DNA from: Pleurodeles waltl
Lineage: Eukaryota; Chordata; Amphibia; Caudata; Salamandridae
Reading direction: 5' to 3'
Assembly: GCF_031143425.1 (NCBI RefSeq)
Contig: NC_090438.1
Span: forward strand, 771,725,138 to 771,789,137
DNA length: 64,000 nucleotides
Under the pieces are notes generated by a model. The model searched no databases and had not been told where the DNA came from. It saw nothing but the letters and a program-made list of their open reading frames with translations. The position numbers and the translations under genes were made by a program. Below, piece after piece: positions 41,401 through 52,693 of this stretch (the stretch's first letter is position 1; the number at the start of each line of letters is the position of its first letter).

Positions 41401-43178
41401 CGACGCCCAGACGCCATTTAAATGACTCCTGTCTTAGTAAAGACAGGAGTCATGCCCCCTTGCCCAATGGCCATGCCCAGGGGACTTATGTCCCCTGGGC
41501 ATGGTCATTGGGCATAGTGGCATGTAGGGGGGCACAAATAAGGCCCCCCCTATGCCACCAAAATTTTTTACAAAATATAAAAAATTATACTTACCTGAAC
41601 TTACCTGAATGTCCCTGGGGTGGGTCCCTCCATCCTTGGGTGTCTTCCTGGGGTGGGCAGGGGTGGCAGGGGGGTTCCCTGGGGGCAGGGGAGGGCACCT
41701 GTGGGCTCATTTTGAGCCCACAGGCCCCTTAACGCCTACCCTGACCCAGGCGTTAAATAGTGGCGAAAATGCGGGGTTTTTTGACCCGCCACCTCCCGGG
41801 CGTGATTTTTGCCCGGGAGTATAAATACGACGCATTTGCGTTGCCGTCATTTTTTTAGACGGGAACGCCTTCCTTGCATCTCATTAACGCAAGGAAGGCG
41901 TTCACGCAAAAAAAAGACGCTATTTGCCCATACTTTGGCGCTAGACGCATCTAACGCCAAAGTATAAATATGGCGTTCGTTTTGCGCCGAATTTGCGTCG
42001 AAAAAAACGACGCTAATTCGGCGCAAACGGAGTATAAATACGGGCCCAAATACTTTTATTCTCCCACCTGATATTGTGTTTCAACCATCACTGTCTTGAA
42101 CACATGACCAGGGCAGCCATTACAAACACATTATATAGTAGTGTCACAATCTACGTTACAGTGGACAGTGAAAACACACTGATTAAAAAGTAATGCAAAG
42201 TAAGAAGTAAAAAAGAAAGGTGAAAAAAGGGAGGTATCCCATTAGCAATTGATCAAACAAACCTCTGCCTTATACCACCACTAATAATGTGGAAATTGAA
42301 CGTCATACAAAGTAATACTTCCATAGAATCCTTACACCCATGTACAGGCTCAAAGTGGCCATTCTCAGATAAGGCTAGGTCATATTGCATATATCTGAAG
42401 TAGCAAATTTACACGTTACAACGTTAGAAAACCTGATTACATCGTGTGTATCTGAAGTGGCAGTAAAACAGTACACTAATATCGATTCGTTGAGATGGAT
42501 CAAATGTCACATTGTCTAAAGCAAAGTGTATCCATGAGTAATCCAAAACTACAGAAAAAATGAAAGAAAGGGTGGGGGGCAGAGGTTCAAATTTCAATTA
42601 GATAGCATACCAATTAAACAAATAAAGATGGAACATTAAAAATCAAACTCTAATAACATAGATAAATACATGAATAAATCATAATCAGATCCGGAAGTGT
42701 TCAATTTCACAGAATTACTCAGGGTGCACATACAGCTCTTCATCCATAAACATCAAAGAACCCATCTCCGTAGTCAACTTTGATTCCTTTCTCTGGAGTG
42801 TCATCACTCTACCACCCCTCTGATTTTTAGGTATTCATTCAATGCCACCAAAGTTTGCTTGCTTCCAATTCCCTTTGTGAAAAATTAAAGTGCTTTGCTG
42901 TGCTATATCTGTGATCATTAATGGTTATAGCACACCAATGTCCTAGGATCTGTTTTTTCACAGTGAAGATGGTGAATCCTATATACCATTTCTTACAAGG
43001 TCAGATAATACCATTTACTACAAAATCTGTTTTGCAGGTGAACAGCTTAGTTATTTTCCACCTTTTACGTCCATGATTTAGGGTAATCTCCTGTATATAG
43101 GCTGGCTATAGTTACATGCTTGACATTGGCCGTAGCATGTAAAGCCAGATCCTTGCGGTAGCCAAGTCCCTGATTTGG
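38499..43178. repeat. Array unit 11 (subtype D, interrupted by a MITE)
   Basis: 4,680 bp: a normal unit of about 3,750 bp plus an inserted foldback element at 41120-42046 with its 3-bp target duplication. The flanks rejoin exactly when element and duplicate are ignored. The insertion is in this copy only, so it is younger than the amplification that made this copy. Confidence 0.95.
41120..42046. mobile_element. Foldback MITE, 927 bp, PIF/Harbinger-like
   Basis: The element starts GGCCCATATTTATACT and ends AGTATAAATACGGGCC, so the terminal inverted repeats match at 15 of 16 positions. CAA at 41117-41119 is repeated at 42047-42049, and removing element plus one CAA restores the unit sequence exactly. 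There is no transposase; frames inside are short and low-complexity. A 3-bp target duplication fits PIF/Harbinger elements, although CAA is not their usual TWA. Internally it is a chain of separate hairpins: 41135-41151 with 41160-41176, 41422-41435 with 41440-41453, 41461-41485 with 41490-41514 (one mismatch), and 41700-41709 with 41713-41722. It would need a transposase supplied in trans. Confidence 0.88.
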
Positions 43179-46100
43179 GTGCCAGATCCCTGTGGACCAA
43201 CAAATACCACAAATACATGTTTCTCTGAGACGAGAGAGTCATGGATGTGTCCAGACACTCTCCTTAAAAATGTGATCACCCCAAGGTATTTCCCATTTGC
43301 TCCTCAAAAGTTGTTTATGTTGTTTGGTGATGAAGTGAACAGGGTCATGCTTGTCACTAAATTTACTAGTGGATTTGAAAAGTGTCTGTTCTCCGTTCAT
43401 CATATCTGCTCCAATACCTGCTTTTCTCAATGCCTTGTGGGTTACCCTATCTTTCTCAATTTCTTAATCATCTGGGATTTGGTCCACTGATATTCTTCCT
43501 CTTTAGTACAGTTTCTCTTAGCTTGAAGGAATTCACTATAAGGAGAAGGTCCTTCGGCCAGCCCCCCTCTGTTCTGGTTGCTCCCCACCAGTCTCCAGAG
43601 TCCTCCTCTGCTCTTCACCACCCCTGCTGAGAGCACTTTCACTGAGTGCCTTTCACTGCCCCTGGTCACTGCGTTCTTACTTGTGTCTCTGTTTGTGATT
43701 TTCTCTCCGTACCCCCCTCTGCTCTTTTCCTCTGTGTTGCTCTGTGCTCTTTTGCCGTTGTCCCTCTGTTTTGTGGCTTTTTCCCTGCGCTCACTCTGCA
43801 CTTTCCCTCCGTGTTTGCGTTGTGCTCTTTTGCTGTTGTCTCCCTCTTTTGTGGCTTTTTCTCCAAGCCCATTCTGCTCTTTTCCTCTGTTGCTCTACCT
43901 TAGTGCTGGGTAGCAGTTTTTGCCTCTCTTGTACTTTTATCTTTGTTCTCGCTGCTCTCTCTCTGCATTGCTCCCACTACCTTCCTGCTCTTTTTTCCCA
44001 CCCGCCACCAGCCCACCCACGACCACCCAATGCCACTCCCACCCCCGGACCTACTTAATGGCGGCTGCAGCACAACCCCATTGAGAAGGTCCTTGGGCCA
44101 TCTGCCCCCTCGCCATTCGTCTTGTTCTTTAGTCAAAGGTTCTGCCTTTAAGTTAAAAAAACGCCCTTCGCATTTTAGTCATCCGGACCTTGAACTCTTA
44201 GTCCCTTTTTAGTGTTTATACACAAAACAAAAGTGTGCTGTGCCATTCTGCTCGACATTGTACTAAATGCTATTAACGCTCAAAAAGTAGTTAGAAATAC
44301 CTTATCCAAATATATTCATCAAAGAAGAGCATGATTGTTGTACAAATCAGTATGACAAAATGTACACATCCTAATTTTCCCACTGTGTCTATTTGCAATA
44401 CATATACTTTTTCTCATTGCATTGTGGTATTTGTAGTCTATTTTCTATTGATATACTAACGACAAGGGAATTTTCTATTGTGGATTACCATAACTATTAA
44501 TTTGTATATTAATGTAAACATGTGATTCACGCGTGAGCACATGTCATAATTAAAAGATATATGAATGATTATTGGTGTTAGTACCCTATTACTATTATGT
44601 ATAAATATCAATCATTATGTGTACCTCAAAATTCTACGTCTTCCTCTTAATTGACCATGTGCTACAATTTATACATTTATTGAAACTCCTGCGCCTCACA
44701 GTTAACAATAACAACAGTTAACCTAATAGTTCTCTATCACCACGATTTTGCAATTCCTTATTCTGGTATGTCCACCTATTTTATTTAATAGTAAAACATA
44801 ACCTGGCAGGGGCGCAAATTATAGTTACCTTAGCGCATGTGTCCTGCGGACACCCCTGGCCCCCAAGGACCACCATCTCCCTGCGGCAAGATAGTACAAA
44901 ATAATAGTGGGTCCTGCAGACCCCCCCATGCCCTATGGACCACCTCCTCCCTGTGGCCAAATCGAAAGAAGCCATACATGGCCCTGGGGACAGCCACTCC
45001 CTTAGGGCAGGATCCTGCTACCTCCTGAGGTGCCCACCCTCGGGAGGCAGCAGTTTCCCTTTGTATGGCAGAAGCTGACATCTTCCACCAAGCAAAAGCA
45101 AACACTCCACTTTCAGCAAGTGGGAGATTTAAAAATACTCCCTTTTACTGAAAGTGGAGGGTTTTTTGTTATCTCTTTGCCTGCTGCTACCTGTGCAGCC
45201 CCCCTAAACATATATTTAATGGTCCAAATGGTAGTGTAGCCCACTCAGAGAATCAATGTTGTCAAAATTCCATCAGTTTGAAGTCAAGCGTAAAGTCTTT
45301 CCAGCACTATTTTCGAATAGGTTTCATTTATTTATAATATCAAAACTTGAATGTCGTAGCGTTCCACATGAAAGTTCTTGAAGCAAAAGATACATTCTTG
45401 GTGGGACTTCCATTTTTCAATTAATGCAGTCAGTCAAAATAGTAAGGTTATGGAGTAAAGACTTTTCTATTCGGTGCGGCGTTTTAGTCCAGCGCCATTT
45501 TGAAGTGAAAGTTATGTTTAATGGTGCCTCTTTTAGGCTCCAAACCCCTTCCGCTGTGCATAGTGCAGTGTGTGGAGCTTAAAGGGGGTTGACTGCAGGG
45601 CCTGGCCATAGGCCAAGCCCTGTGGCCAATTCCTGCTTCGCACTGTCAAAGGCACTGCATGGCAGGGGTTTTGTGTGGGTGTAAGTGGTTGTCCGCCCTG
45701 TGGACAAACTCCGCTGCGTATGGCCAAAGGCTGTGCGCGTTGTGGGGTTCAGTGGTCATACGGGGTTGGCTGCAGGGTTATAGTTTTTTTTAACATCAAA
45801 TACTTTTATTCTCCCACCTGATATTGTGTTTCAACCATCACTGTCTTGAACACATGACCAGGGCAGCCATTACAAACACATTATATAGTAGTGTCACAAT
45901 CTACGTTACAGTGGACAGTGAAAACACACTGATTAAAAAGTAATGCAAAGTAAGAAGTAAAAAAGAAAGGTGAAAAAAGGGAGGTATCCCATTAGCAATT
46001 GATCAAACAAACCTCTGCCTTATACCACCACTAATAATGTGGAAATTGAACGTCATACAAAGTAATACTTCCATAGAATCCTTACACCCATGTACAGGCT

Positions 46101-46927
46101 CAAAATGGCCATTCTCAGATAAGGCTAGGTCATATTGCATATATCTGAAGTAGCAAATTTACACGTTACAACGTTAGAAAACCTGATTACATCGTGTGTA
46201 TCTGAAGTGGCAGTAAAACAGTACACTAATATCGATTCGTTGAGATGGATCAAATGTCACATTGTCTAAAGCAAAGTGTATCCATGAGTAATCCAAAACT
46301 ACAGAAAAAATGAAAGAAAGGGTGGGGGGCAGAGGTTCAAATTTCAATTAGATAGCATACCAATTAAACAAATAAAGATGGAAAATTAAAAATCAAACTC
46401 TAATAACAAAGATAAATACATGAATAAATCATAATCAGATCCGGAAGTGTTCAATTTCACAGAATTACTCAGGGTGCACATACAGCTCTTCATCCATAAA
46501 CATCAAAGAACCCATCTCCGGAGTCAACTTTGATTCCTTTCTCTGGAGAGTCATCACTCTACCCCCCCTTGGTTTTTAGGTATTCATTCAATGCCACCAA
46601 AGTTTGCTTGCTTCCAATTCCCTTTGTGTAAAATTAAAGTGCTTTGCTGTGCTATATCTGTGATCATTAATGGTTATAGCACACCAATGTCCTAGGATCC
46701 GTTTTTTCACAGTGAAGATGGTGAATCCTATATACCATTTCTTACAAGGTCAGATAATACCATTTACTACAAAATCTGTTTTGCAGGTGAACAGCTTAGT
46801 TATTTTCCACCTTTTACGTCCATGATTTAGGGTAATCTCCTGTATATATACTGGCTATAGTTACATGCTTGACATAGGCCGTAGCATCTAAAGCCAGATC
46901 ATTGCGGTAGCCAAGTCCCTGATTTGG
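43179..46927. repeat. Array unit 12 (subtype D)
   Basis: Full unit of 3,749 bp with the D mark CCAGACACTCTCC near 43251 but the common TGATATTCTTCC form near 43488. It is therefore a D/other intermediate. It shares GTTACCCTATCTTTC with unit 13. Confidence 0.94.
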
Positions 46928-49900
46928 GTGCCAGATCCCTGTGGACCAACAAATACCACAAATAAATGTTTCTCTGAGACGAGAGAGTCATGGATGTGTC
47001 CAGACTTTCTCCTTAAAAATGTGATCACCCCAAGGTATTTCCCATCTGCTCCTCAAAAGTTGTTTATGTTGTTTGGTGATGAAGTAAACAGGTTCATGCT
47101 TGTCACTAAATTTACTAGTGGATTTGAAAAGTGTCTGTTCTCCGTTCATCATATCTGCTCCAATACCTGCTTTTCTCAATGCCTTGTGGGTTACCCTATC
47201 TTTCTCAATTTCTTAATCATCTGGGATTTGGTCCACTGATATTCTTCCTCTTTAGTACAGTTTCTCCTAGCTTGAAGGAATTCACTATAAGGAGAAGGTC
47301 CTACGGCCAGCCCCCCTTTGTTCTGGTTGCTCCCCAACAGTCTCCAGAGTCCTCCTCTGCTCTTCACCACCCCTGCTGAGAGCACTTTCACTGAGTGCCT
47401 TTCACTGCCCCTGGTCACTGCGTTCCTAATTGTGTCTCTGTTTGTGATTTTCTCTCCGTACCCCCTTCTGCTCTTTTCCTCTGTGTTGCTCTGTGCTCTT
47501 TTGCCGTTGTCTCTCTGTTTTGTGGCTTTTTCCCTATGCTCACTCTGCACTTTCCCTCCGTGTTTGCGTTGTGCTCTTTTGCTGTTGTCTCCCTCTTTTG
47601 TGGCTTTTTCTCCAAGCCCATTCTGCTCTTTTCCTACGTTGCTCTACCTTGGTGCTGGGTAGCAGTTTTTTGCTCTCTTGTACTTTTATCTTTGTTCTTG
47701 CTGTTCTCTCTCTGCATTGCTCCCACTACCTTCCTGCTCTTTTTTCCCACCCGCCACCAGCCCACCCACTCCCACCCAATGCCACTCCCACCCCCGGACC
47801 TACATAATGGCAGCTGCAGCACAACCCCATTGAGAAGGTCCTTGGGCCATCTGCCCCCTCGCCATTCGTCTTGTTCTTTAGTCAAAGGTTCTCCCTTGAA
47901 GTTAAAAAAACGCCCATCGCATTTCAGTCACCCGGACCTTGAACTCTTAGTCCCTTTTTAGTGTTTATACACAAAACAAAAGTGTGCTGTGCCATTCTGC
48001 TCAACATTGTACTAAATACTATTAACGTGCAAAAAGTAGTTAGAAATACCTTATCCAAATATATTCATCAAAGAAGAGCATGATTGTTGTACAAATCAGT
48101 ATTACAAAATTTACACATCCTAATTTTCCCACTGTGTCTATTTGCAATACATATACTTTTTCTCATTGCATTGTGGTATTTGTAGTCTATTTTCCATTGA
48201 TATACTAACTACAAGGGAGTTTTCTATTGTGGATTACCATAACTATTAATTTGTTTATTAATGTAAACATGTGATTCACGCGTGAGCACATGTCAAAATT
48301 AAAAGATATATGAGTGATTATTGGGATTAGTACCCTATTGCTATTATGTATAAATATCAATCATTATGTCTACCTCATAATTCTACGTCTTCCTCTTAAT
48401 TGACCATATGCTACAATTTATACATTTATTGAAACTCCTGTGCCTCACAGTTAACAATAACAACAGTTAACCTAATAGTTCTCTATCACCACGATTTTGC
48501 AATTCCTTATTCTGGTATGTCCACCTATTTTATTTAATAGTAAAACATAACCTGGCAGGGGCGCAAATTATAGTTACCTTAGCGCATGTGTCCTGCGGAC
48601 ACCCCTGGTCCCCAAGGACCACCATCTCCCTGCGGCAAGATAGTACAAAATAATAGTGGGTCCTGCAGACCCCCCCATGCCCTATGGACCACCTCCTCCC
48701 TGTGGCCAAATCGAAAGAAGCCATACATGGCCATGGGGACAGCCACTCCCTTAGGGCAGGATCCTGCTACCTCCTGAGGTGCCCACCCTCTGGAGGCAGC
48801 TGTTTCCCTTTGTATGGCAGAAGGTGACATCTTCCACCAAGCAAAAGCAAAAACTCCACTTTCAGCAAGTGGGAGCTTTAAAAATGCTCCCTTTTACTGA
48901 AAGTGGAGTTTTTTTAATCTCTTTGCCTGCTGCTACCTGTGCAGCCCCCCTAAACATAAATTTAATGGTCCAAATGGTAGTGTAGCCCGGTCAGAGAATC
49001 AATGTTGTCAAAATTCCATCGGTTTGAAGTCAAGCGTAAAGTCTTTCCAGCATTATTTTCGAATAGGTTTCATTTATTTATAATATCAAAACTTGAATGT
49101 CGTAGCGTTCCACATGAAAGATCTTGAAGCAAAAGATACATTCTTGGTGGGACTTCCATTTTTCAATTAAAGCAGTCAGTCGAAATAGTAAGGTTATGGA
49201 GTAAAGTCTTTTCTATTCGGTACGGCGTTTTAGTCCAGCACCATTTTGAAGTGAAAGTTATATTTAATGGTGCCTCTTTTAGGCTCCAAACCCCTTCCCC
49301 TGTGCATGGTGAGGTGTGTGGAGCTTAAAGGGGGTTGCCTGCAGGGCCTGGCCGTAGGCCAAGCCCTGTGGCCAATTCCTGCTTCGCACAGTCAAAGGCA
49401 CTGCATGGCAGGGGTTTTGTGTGGGTATAAGTGGTTGTCCGCCCTGTCGACAACCACTGCTGCGTATGGCGAAAGGCCGTGCGCGTTGTGGTGTTCGGTG
49501 GTCATAGGGGGTTGGCTGTAGGGTTATAGGTTTTTTTAACATCAAATACTTTTATTCTCCCACCTGATATTGTGTTTCAACCATCACTGTCTTGATCACA
49601 TGACCAGGGCAGCCATTAAAAACACATCATATAGTAGTGTCACAATCTATGTTACAGTGTACAATGAAAACACACTGATTAAAAAGTAATGCAAAGCAAG
49701 AAGTAAAAAAGAAAGGTGAAAAAAGGGAGGTATCCCATTAGCAATTGATCAAACAAACCTCTGCCTTATAGCGCCACTAATAATGTGGAAATTGAACATC
49801 ATACAAAGTAATACTTCCATAGAATCCTTACAACCATGTACAGGCTCAAAATAGCCATTCTCAGATAAGGCTAGGTCATATTGCATATATCTGAAGTAGC

Positions 49901-50674
49901 AAATTTACACGTTACAATGTAATAAAACCTGATTACATTGTGTGTATCTGAAGTGGCAGTAAAACAGTACACTAATATCGATTCGTTGAGATGGATCAAA
50001 TGTCATCTTGTCTAAAGCAAAGTGTATCCATGAGTAATCCAAAACTACAGAAAAAAGGAAAGAAAGGGTGTGGGGCAGAGGTTCAAATTTCAATTAGATA
50101 GCATACCAATTAAACAAATAAAGATTGAAAATTAAGAATCAAACTCTAATAACATAGCTAAATACATGAATAAATCATAATCAGATCCGGAAGTGTTCAA
50201 TTTCACAGAATTACTCAGGGTGCACATACAGCTCTTCATCCGTAAACATCAAAGAACCCATCTCCATAGTCAACTTTGATTCCTTTCTCTGGAGTGTCAT
50301 CACTCTACCCCCCCTTGGGTTTTTAGGTATTCATTCAATGGCACCAAAGTTTGCTTGCTTCCAATTCCCCTCGTGTAAAATGAAAGTGCTTTGCTGTGCT
50401 ATATCTGTGATCATTAATGGTTATAGCACACCAATGTCCTAGGATCCGTTTTTTCACAGTGAAGATGGTGAATCCTATATATCATTTCTTACAAGGTCAG
50501 ATAATACCATTTACTACAAAATCTGTTTTGCAGGTGAACAGCTTAGTTATTTTCCACCTTTTACGTCCATGATTTAGGGTAATCTCCTGTATATATGCTG
50601 GCTATAGTTACATGCTTGACATTGGCCGTAGCATCTAAAGCCAGATCCTTGCGGTAGCCAAGTCCCTGATTTGG
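46928..50674. repeat. Array unit 13
   Basis: Full unit of 3,747 bp. It has the pyrimidine block and downstream bases of the unit 1/4 class (CCCACTCCCACCC near 47765, TTCTCCCTTGAAG near 47889), a D-like stretch near 48.5-48.9 kb, and the palindromic hinge class near 49435 with one arm mismatch (GTCGACAACCAC). Confidence 0.94.
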
Positions 50675-51616
50675 GTGCCAGATCCCTGTGGACCAACAAA
50701 TACCACAAATACATGTTTCTCTGAGACGAGAGAGTCATGGATGTGTCCAGACTTTCTCCTTAAAAATGTGATCACCCCAAGGTATTTCCCATCTGCTCCT
50801 CAAAAGTTGTTTATGTTGTTTGGTGATGAAGTGAACAGGTTCATGCTTGTCAATAAATTTACTAGTGGATTTGAAAAGTGTCTGTTCTCCGTTCATCATA
50901 TCTGCTCCAATACCTGCTTTTCTCAATGCCTTGTGGGTTACCCTCTCTTTCTCAATTTCTTAATCATCTGGGATTTGGTCCACTGATATTCTTCCTCTTT
51001 AGTACAGTTTCTCTTAGCTTGAAGGAATTCACTATAAGGAGAAGGTCCTTCGGCCAGCCCCCCTCTGTTCTGGTTGCTCCCCACCAGTCTCCAGAGTCCT
51101 CCTCTGCTCTTCACCACCCCTGCTGAGAGCACTTTCACTGAGTGCCTTTCACTGCCCCTGGTCACTGCGTTCTTACTTGTGTCTCTGTTTGTGATTTTCT
51201 CTCCGTACCCCCCTCTGCTCTTTTCCTCTGTGTTGCTCTGTGCTCTTTTGCCGTTGTCTCTCTGTTTTGTGGCTTTTTCCCTGTGCTCACTCTGCACTTT
51301 CCCTCTGTGTTTGCATTGTGCTCTTTTGCTGTTGTCTCCCTCTTTTGTGGCTTTTTCTCCAAGCCCATTCTGCTCTTTTCCTCTGTTGCTCTACCTTAGT
51401 GCTGGGTGGCAGTTTTTTGCTTTCTTGTACTTTTATCTTTGTTCTCGCTGCTCTCTCTCTGCATTGCTCCCACTACCTTCCTGCTCTTTTTTCCCACCCG
51501 CCACCAGCCCACCCACTACCACCCAATGCCACTCCCACCCCCGGACCTACTTAATGGCGGCTGCAGCACAACCCCATTGAGAAGGTCCTTGGGCCATCTG
51601 CCCCCTCGCCATTCGG
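50675..51616. repeat. Array unit 14, truncated at the right array edge
   Basis: This copy follows the consensus for 942 bp and stops at CCATTCG. All other copies continue TCTTGTTC, whereas this one continues GGTTGCTCC. The new sequence is itself related to an earlier part of the unit (see 51617-51830), so the edge is a shift within a repeated motif rather than a jump to unrelated DNA. Confidence 0.93.
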
Positions 51617-52140
51617 GTTGCTCCCTGGTAGCCTCCAGAGCCTGGCTCTGCTATTTAGCACCCCTGCTGAAAGCACTTCCACTGAGTACCTTCCACCACC
51701 CCTTGTAACTGTCTCCTTGTTTGTAGTTTTCTCTCTGTGCCCACTTGGCTCTTTTCCTCTGTGTTGCTCTATGCATTTTTGCTGTTGTCTCCCTGTTTTG
51801 TGGCTTTTTTCCTCAGGGCCTACTTATTAGAGGCCAAAGGCACGCAAAAGACAAGCCAGACTGCTCATTATGGCTCCCTGTTTTGTGGCCTTTTCCCCAG
51901 GACCTACTTAATGGAAGCCAAAGGCGTGCCAAAGAAATGCCGTCGCGCCTGTCCACACCCGTACAGTGCCCATTACCAGAAATGCTGATTCTCCTACCAT
52001 TTGCAGATACTCAGCCTCTGAACTGCAGGACCTAGCCCCCAGGAATCGAGATGGCAACTACTGCAGTGCAACTCTCCGGACCCTGATAGGACCTTTCACC
52101 TGACACCATTTGCATTTCACATGCAACACCGAAACAACAC
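51617..52140 (+). repeat. Diverged copy of the array's pyrimidine block, 5' region of a non-LTR element
   Basis: From GGTTGCTCCCTGG at 51617 to about 51815 the sequence aligns with unit positions equivalent to 51073-51290. Shared strings include CTCCAGAG, CACCCCTGCTGA, GCACTTCCACTGAGT and TTTTGTGGCTTTTT. Two further related stretches follow (GCCTACTTATTAGAGGCCAAAGGC near 51818 in two parts, and GACCTACTTAATGGAAGCC near 51901). The sequence then leads without a visible break to a CR1/L2-like coding remnant, so this is probably that element's 5' untranslated region. Confidence 0.65.
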
Positions 52141-52445
52141 GGCCATTGTGAAAAACAAATTCACTGTCTTGTCCTCAACATAAGATCCCTCTGCATGTTG
52201 ACCGTCTTCTGTTGACCGTCTTCGCCGATCGAGATCGTAATGACCCTCTAAATCTTCCTGGGGGCCTCAATTGCCATCTTGACGACCCAAATGACTGCAA
52301 CTACATCAACCTCCTGGACAACCTTAACACCATCAGACTTAGGCAACTGGTCACCAGCCCCACACACACTGCAGGCCACAACCTGGACCCCGTTTTTACT
52401 ACCAGTGACTGGATGAAATTCTCCCACACAATAGAGCTAACATTA
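52141..52445 (+). pseudogene. CR1/L2-like non-LTR retrotransposon, apurinic-endonuclease remnant
   Basis: LNIRSL (about 52174-52191) resembles the conserved start of the endonuclease domain in ORF2 of CR1/L2 elements. At 52260-52430 comes its C-terminal part: GGLNCHLDD where GDFNxHxDD is usual, then LLDNLNTIRLRQLV, then PTHTAGHNLDPVFT. Most of the domain between these two parts is missing. At the join lies a 14-bp direct repeat (GTTGACCGTCTTCT at 52197, GTTGACCGTCTTCG at 52211). The first catalytic Asp reads Gly and the final SDH motif is absent, so the enzyme is dead. The reverse transcriptase that should follow is gone; unrelated sequence starts at about 52450. Confidence 0.72.
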
Positions 52446-52459
52446 GAATGTCCAATAGT

Positions 52460-52693
52460 GCAGCCCTCATTTTCTTGGGCAATTCCTCTAGTTTTCAAAG
52501 TATAAACTTTATATAACCTCAATTTCCATACAAATTTGAACAAGTAAATCCATAATTGGGCATAACTAGCTGCAAAAGCGGGGCAGAAAGGGAGTCCCAG
52601 TTTCAAGACACTCTCTTCCATATCAGTTAGTTTATGTTGTGAAAAGTTAGCTACCGTTAATTGTTCTGTGGAATCCATTATTCTTTCTACCAT
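52460..52693 (-). pseudogene. Penelope-like element fragment (N-terminal part), minus strand
   Basis: Read on the minus strand from an ATG at 52693, the first 70 codons give an N-terminal sequence with NFSQHKLTDMEESVLKLGLP and FCPAF. The pattern L-T-x(3)-x-S-V-L-x-x-G-L-x-F-C-P is what I know from the region just before the RT of Penelope-like elements (Neptune type). An amphipathic stretch rich in K, L and F follows. The fragment stops where the CR1/L2 remnant begins, so the two truncated elements abut tail against tail. No RT or GIY-YIG domain is present. The assignment rests on this motif only. Confidence 0.55.

Larger units (their letters stand above)
1..51616. repeat. Macrosatellite array, unit about 3.75 kb, about 13.5 copies
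   Basis: The same landmark (a GTGCCAGATCCCTGTGGA-like site) recurs at 1279, 5025, 8768, 12516, 16262, 20013, 23764, 27515, 31179, 34927, 38499, 43179, 46928 and 50675, always on the + strand, so the copies are head to tail. Spacing is 3,743-3,751 bp except where a unit carries a deletion (units 8, 10) or an inserted element (unit 11). Copies differ by scattered single bases and small indels, by eye a few percent. The array is open at the left edge of the window and breaks off at about 51,616 on the right. No host gene, rRNA or tRNA is recognisable in the unit. It behaves as a satellite that evolves by unequal exchange. I do not recognise the family by name. Confidence 0.97.

Noticed and set aside
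41460..41824. Frames inside the 41-kb MITE as a transposase
   Set aside because: They are low-complexity Gly/Trp/Pro-rich products of hairpin DNA with no DDE or helix-turn-helix motif. The inverted copy at 62 kb gives similar strings on the other strand.
1..51616. Ribosomal DNA, histone or snRNA gene array
   Set aside because: No rRNA core sequences, histone-like frames or snRNA motifs were seen in the unit; length alone was suggestive.
1..51616. CRISPR array or bacterial operon
   Set aside because: The repeats are kilobases long with no spacer pattern. The window is eukaryotic: AATAAA signals, LTR and non-LTR elements, no dense coding.
1..51616. CENP-B-type box marking a centromeric satellite
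   Set aside because: I looked for the TTCG....A..CGGG pattern in the unit and found no acceptable match. This does not exclude a centromeric location.
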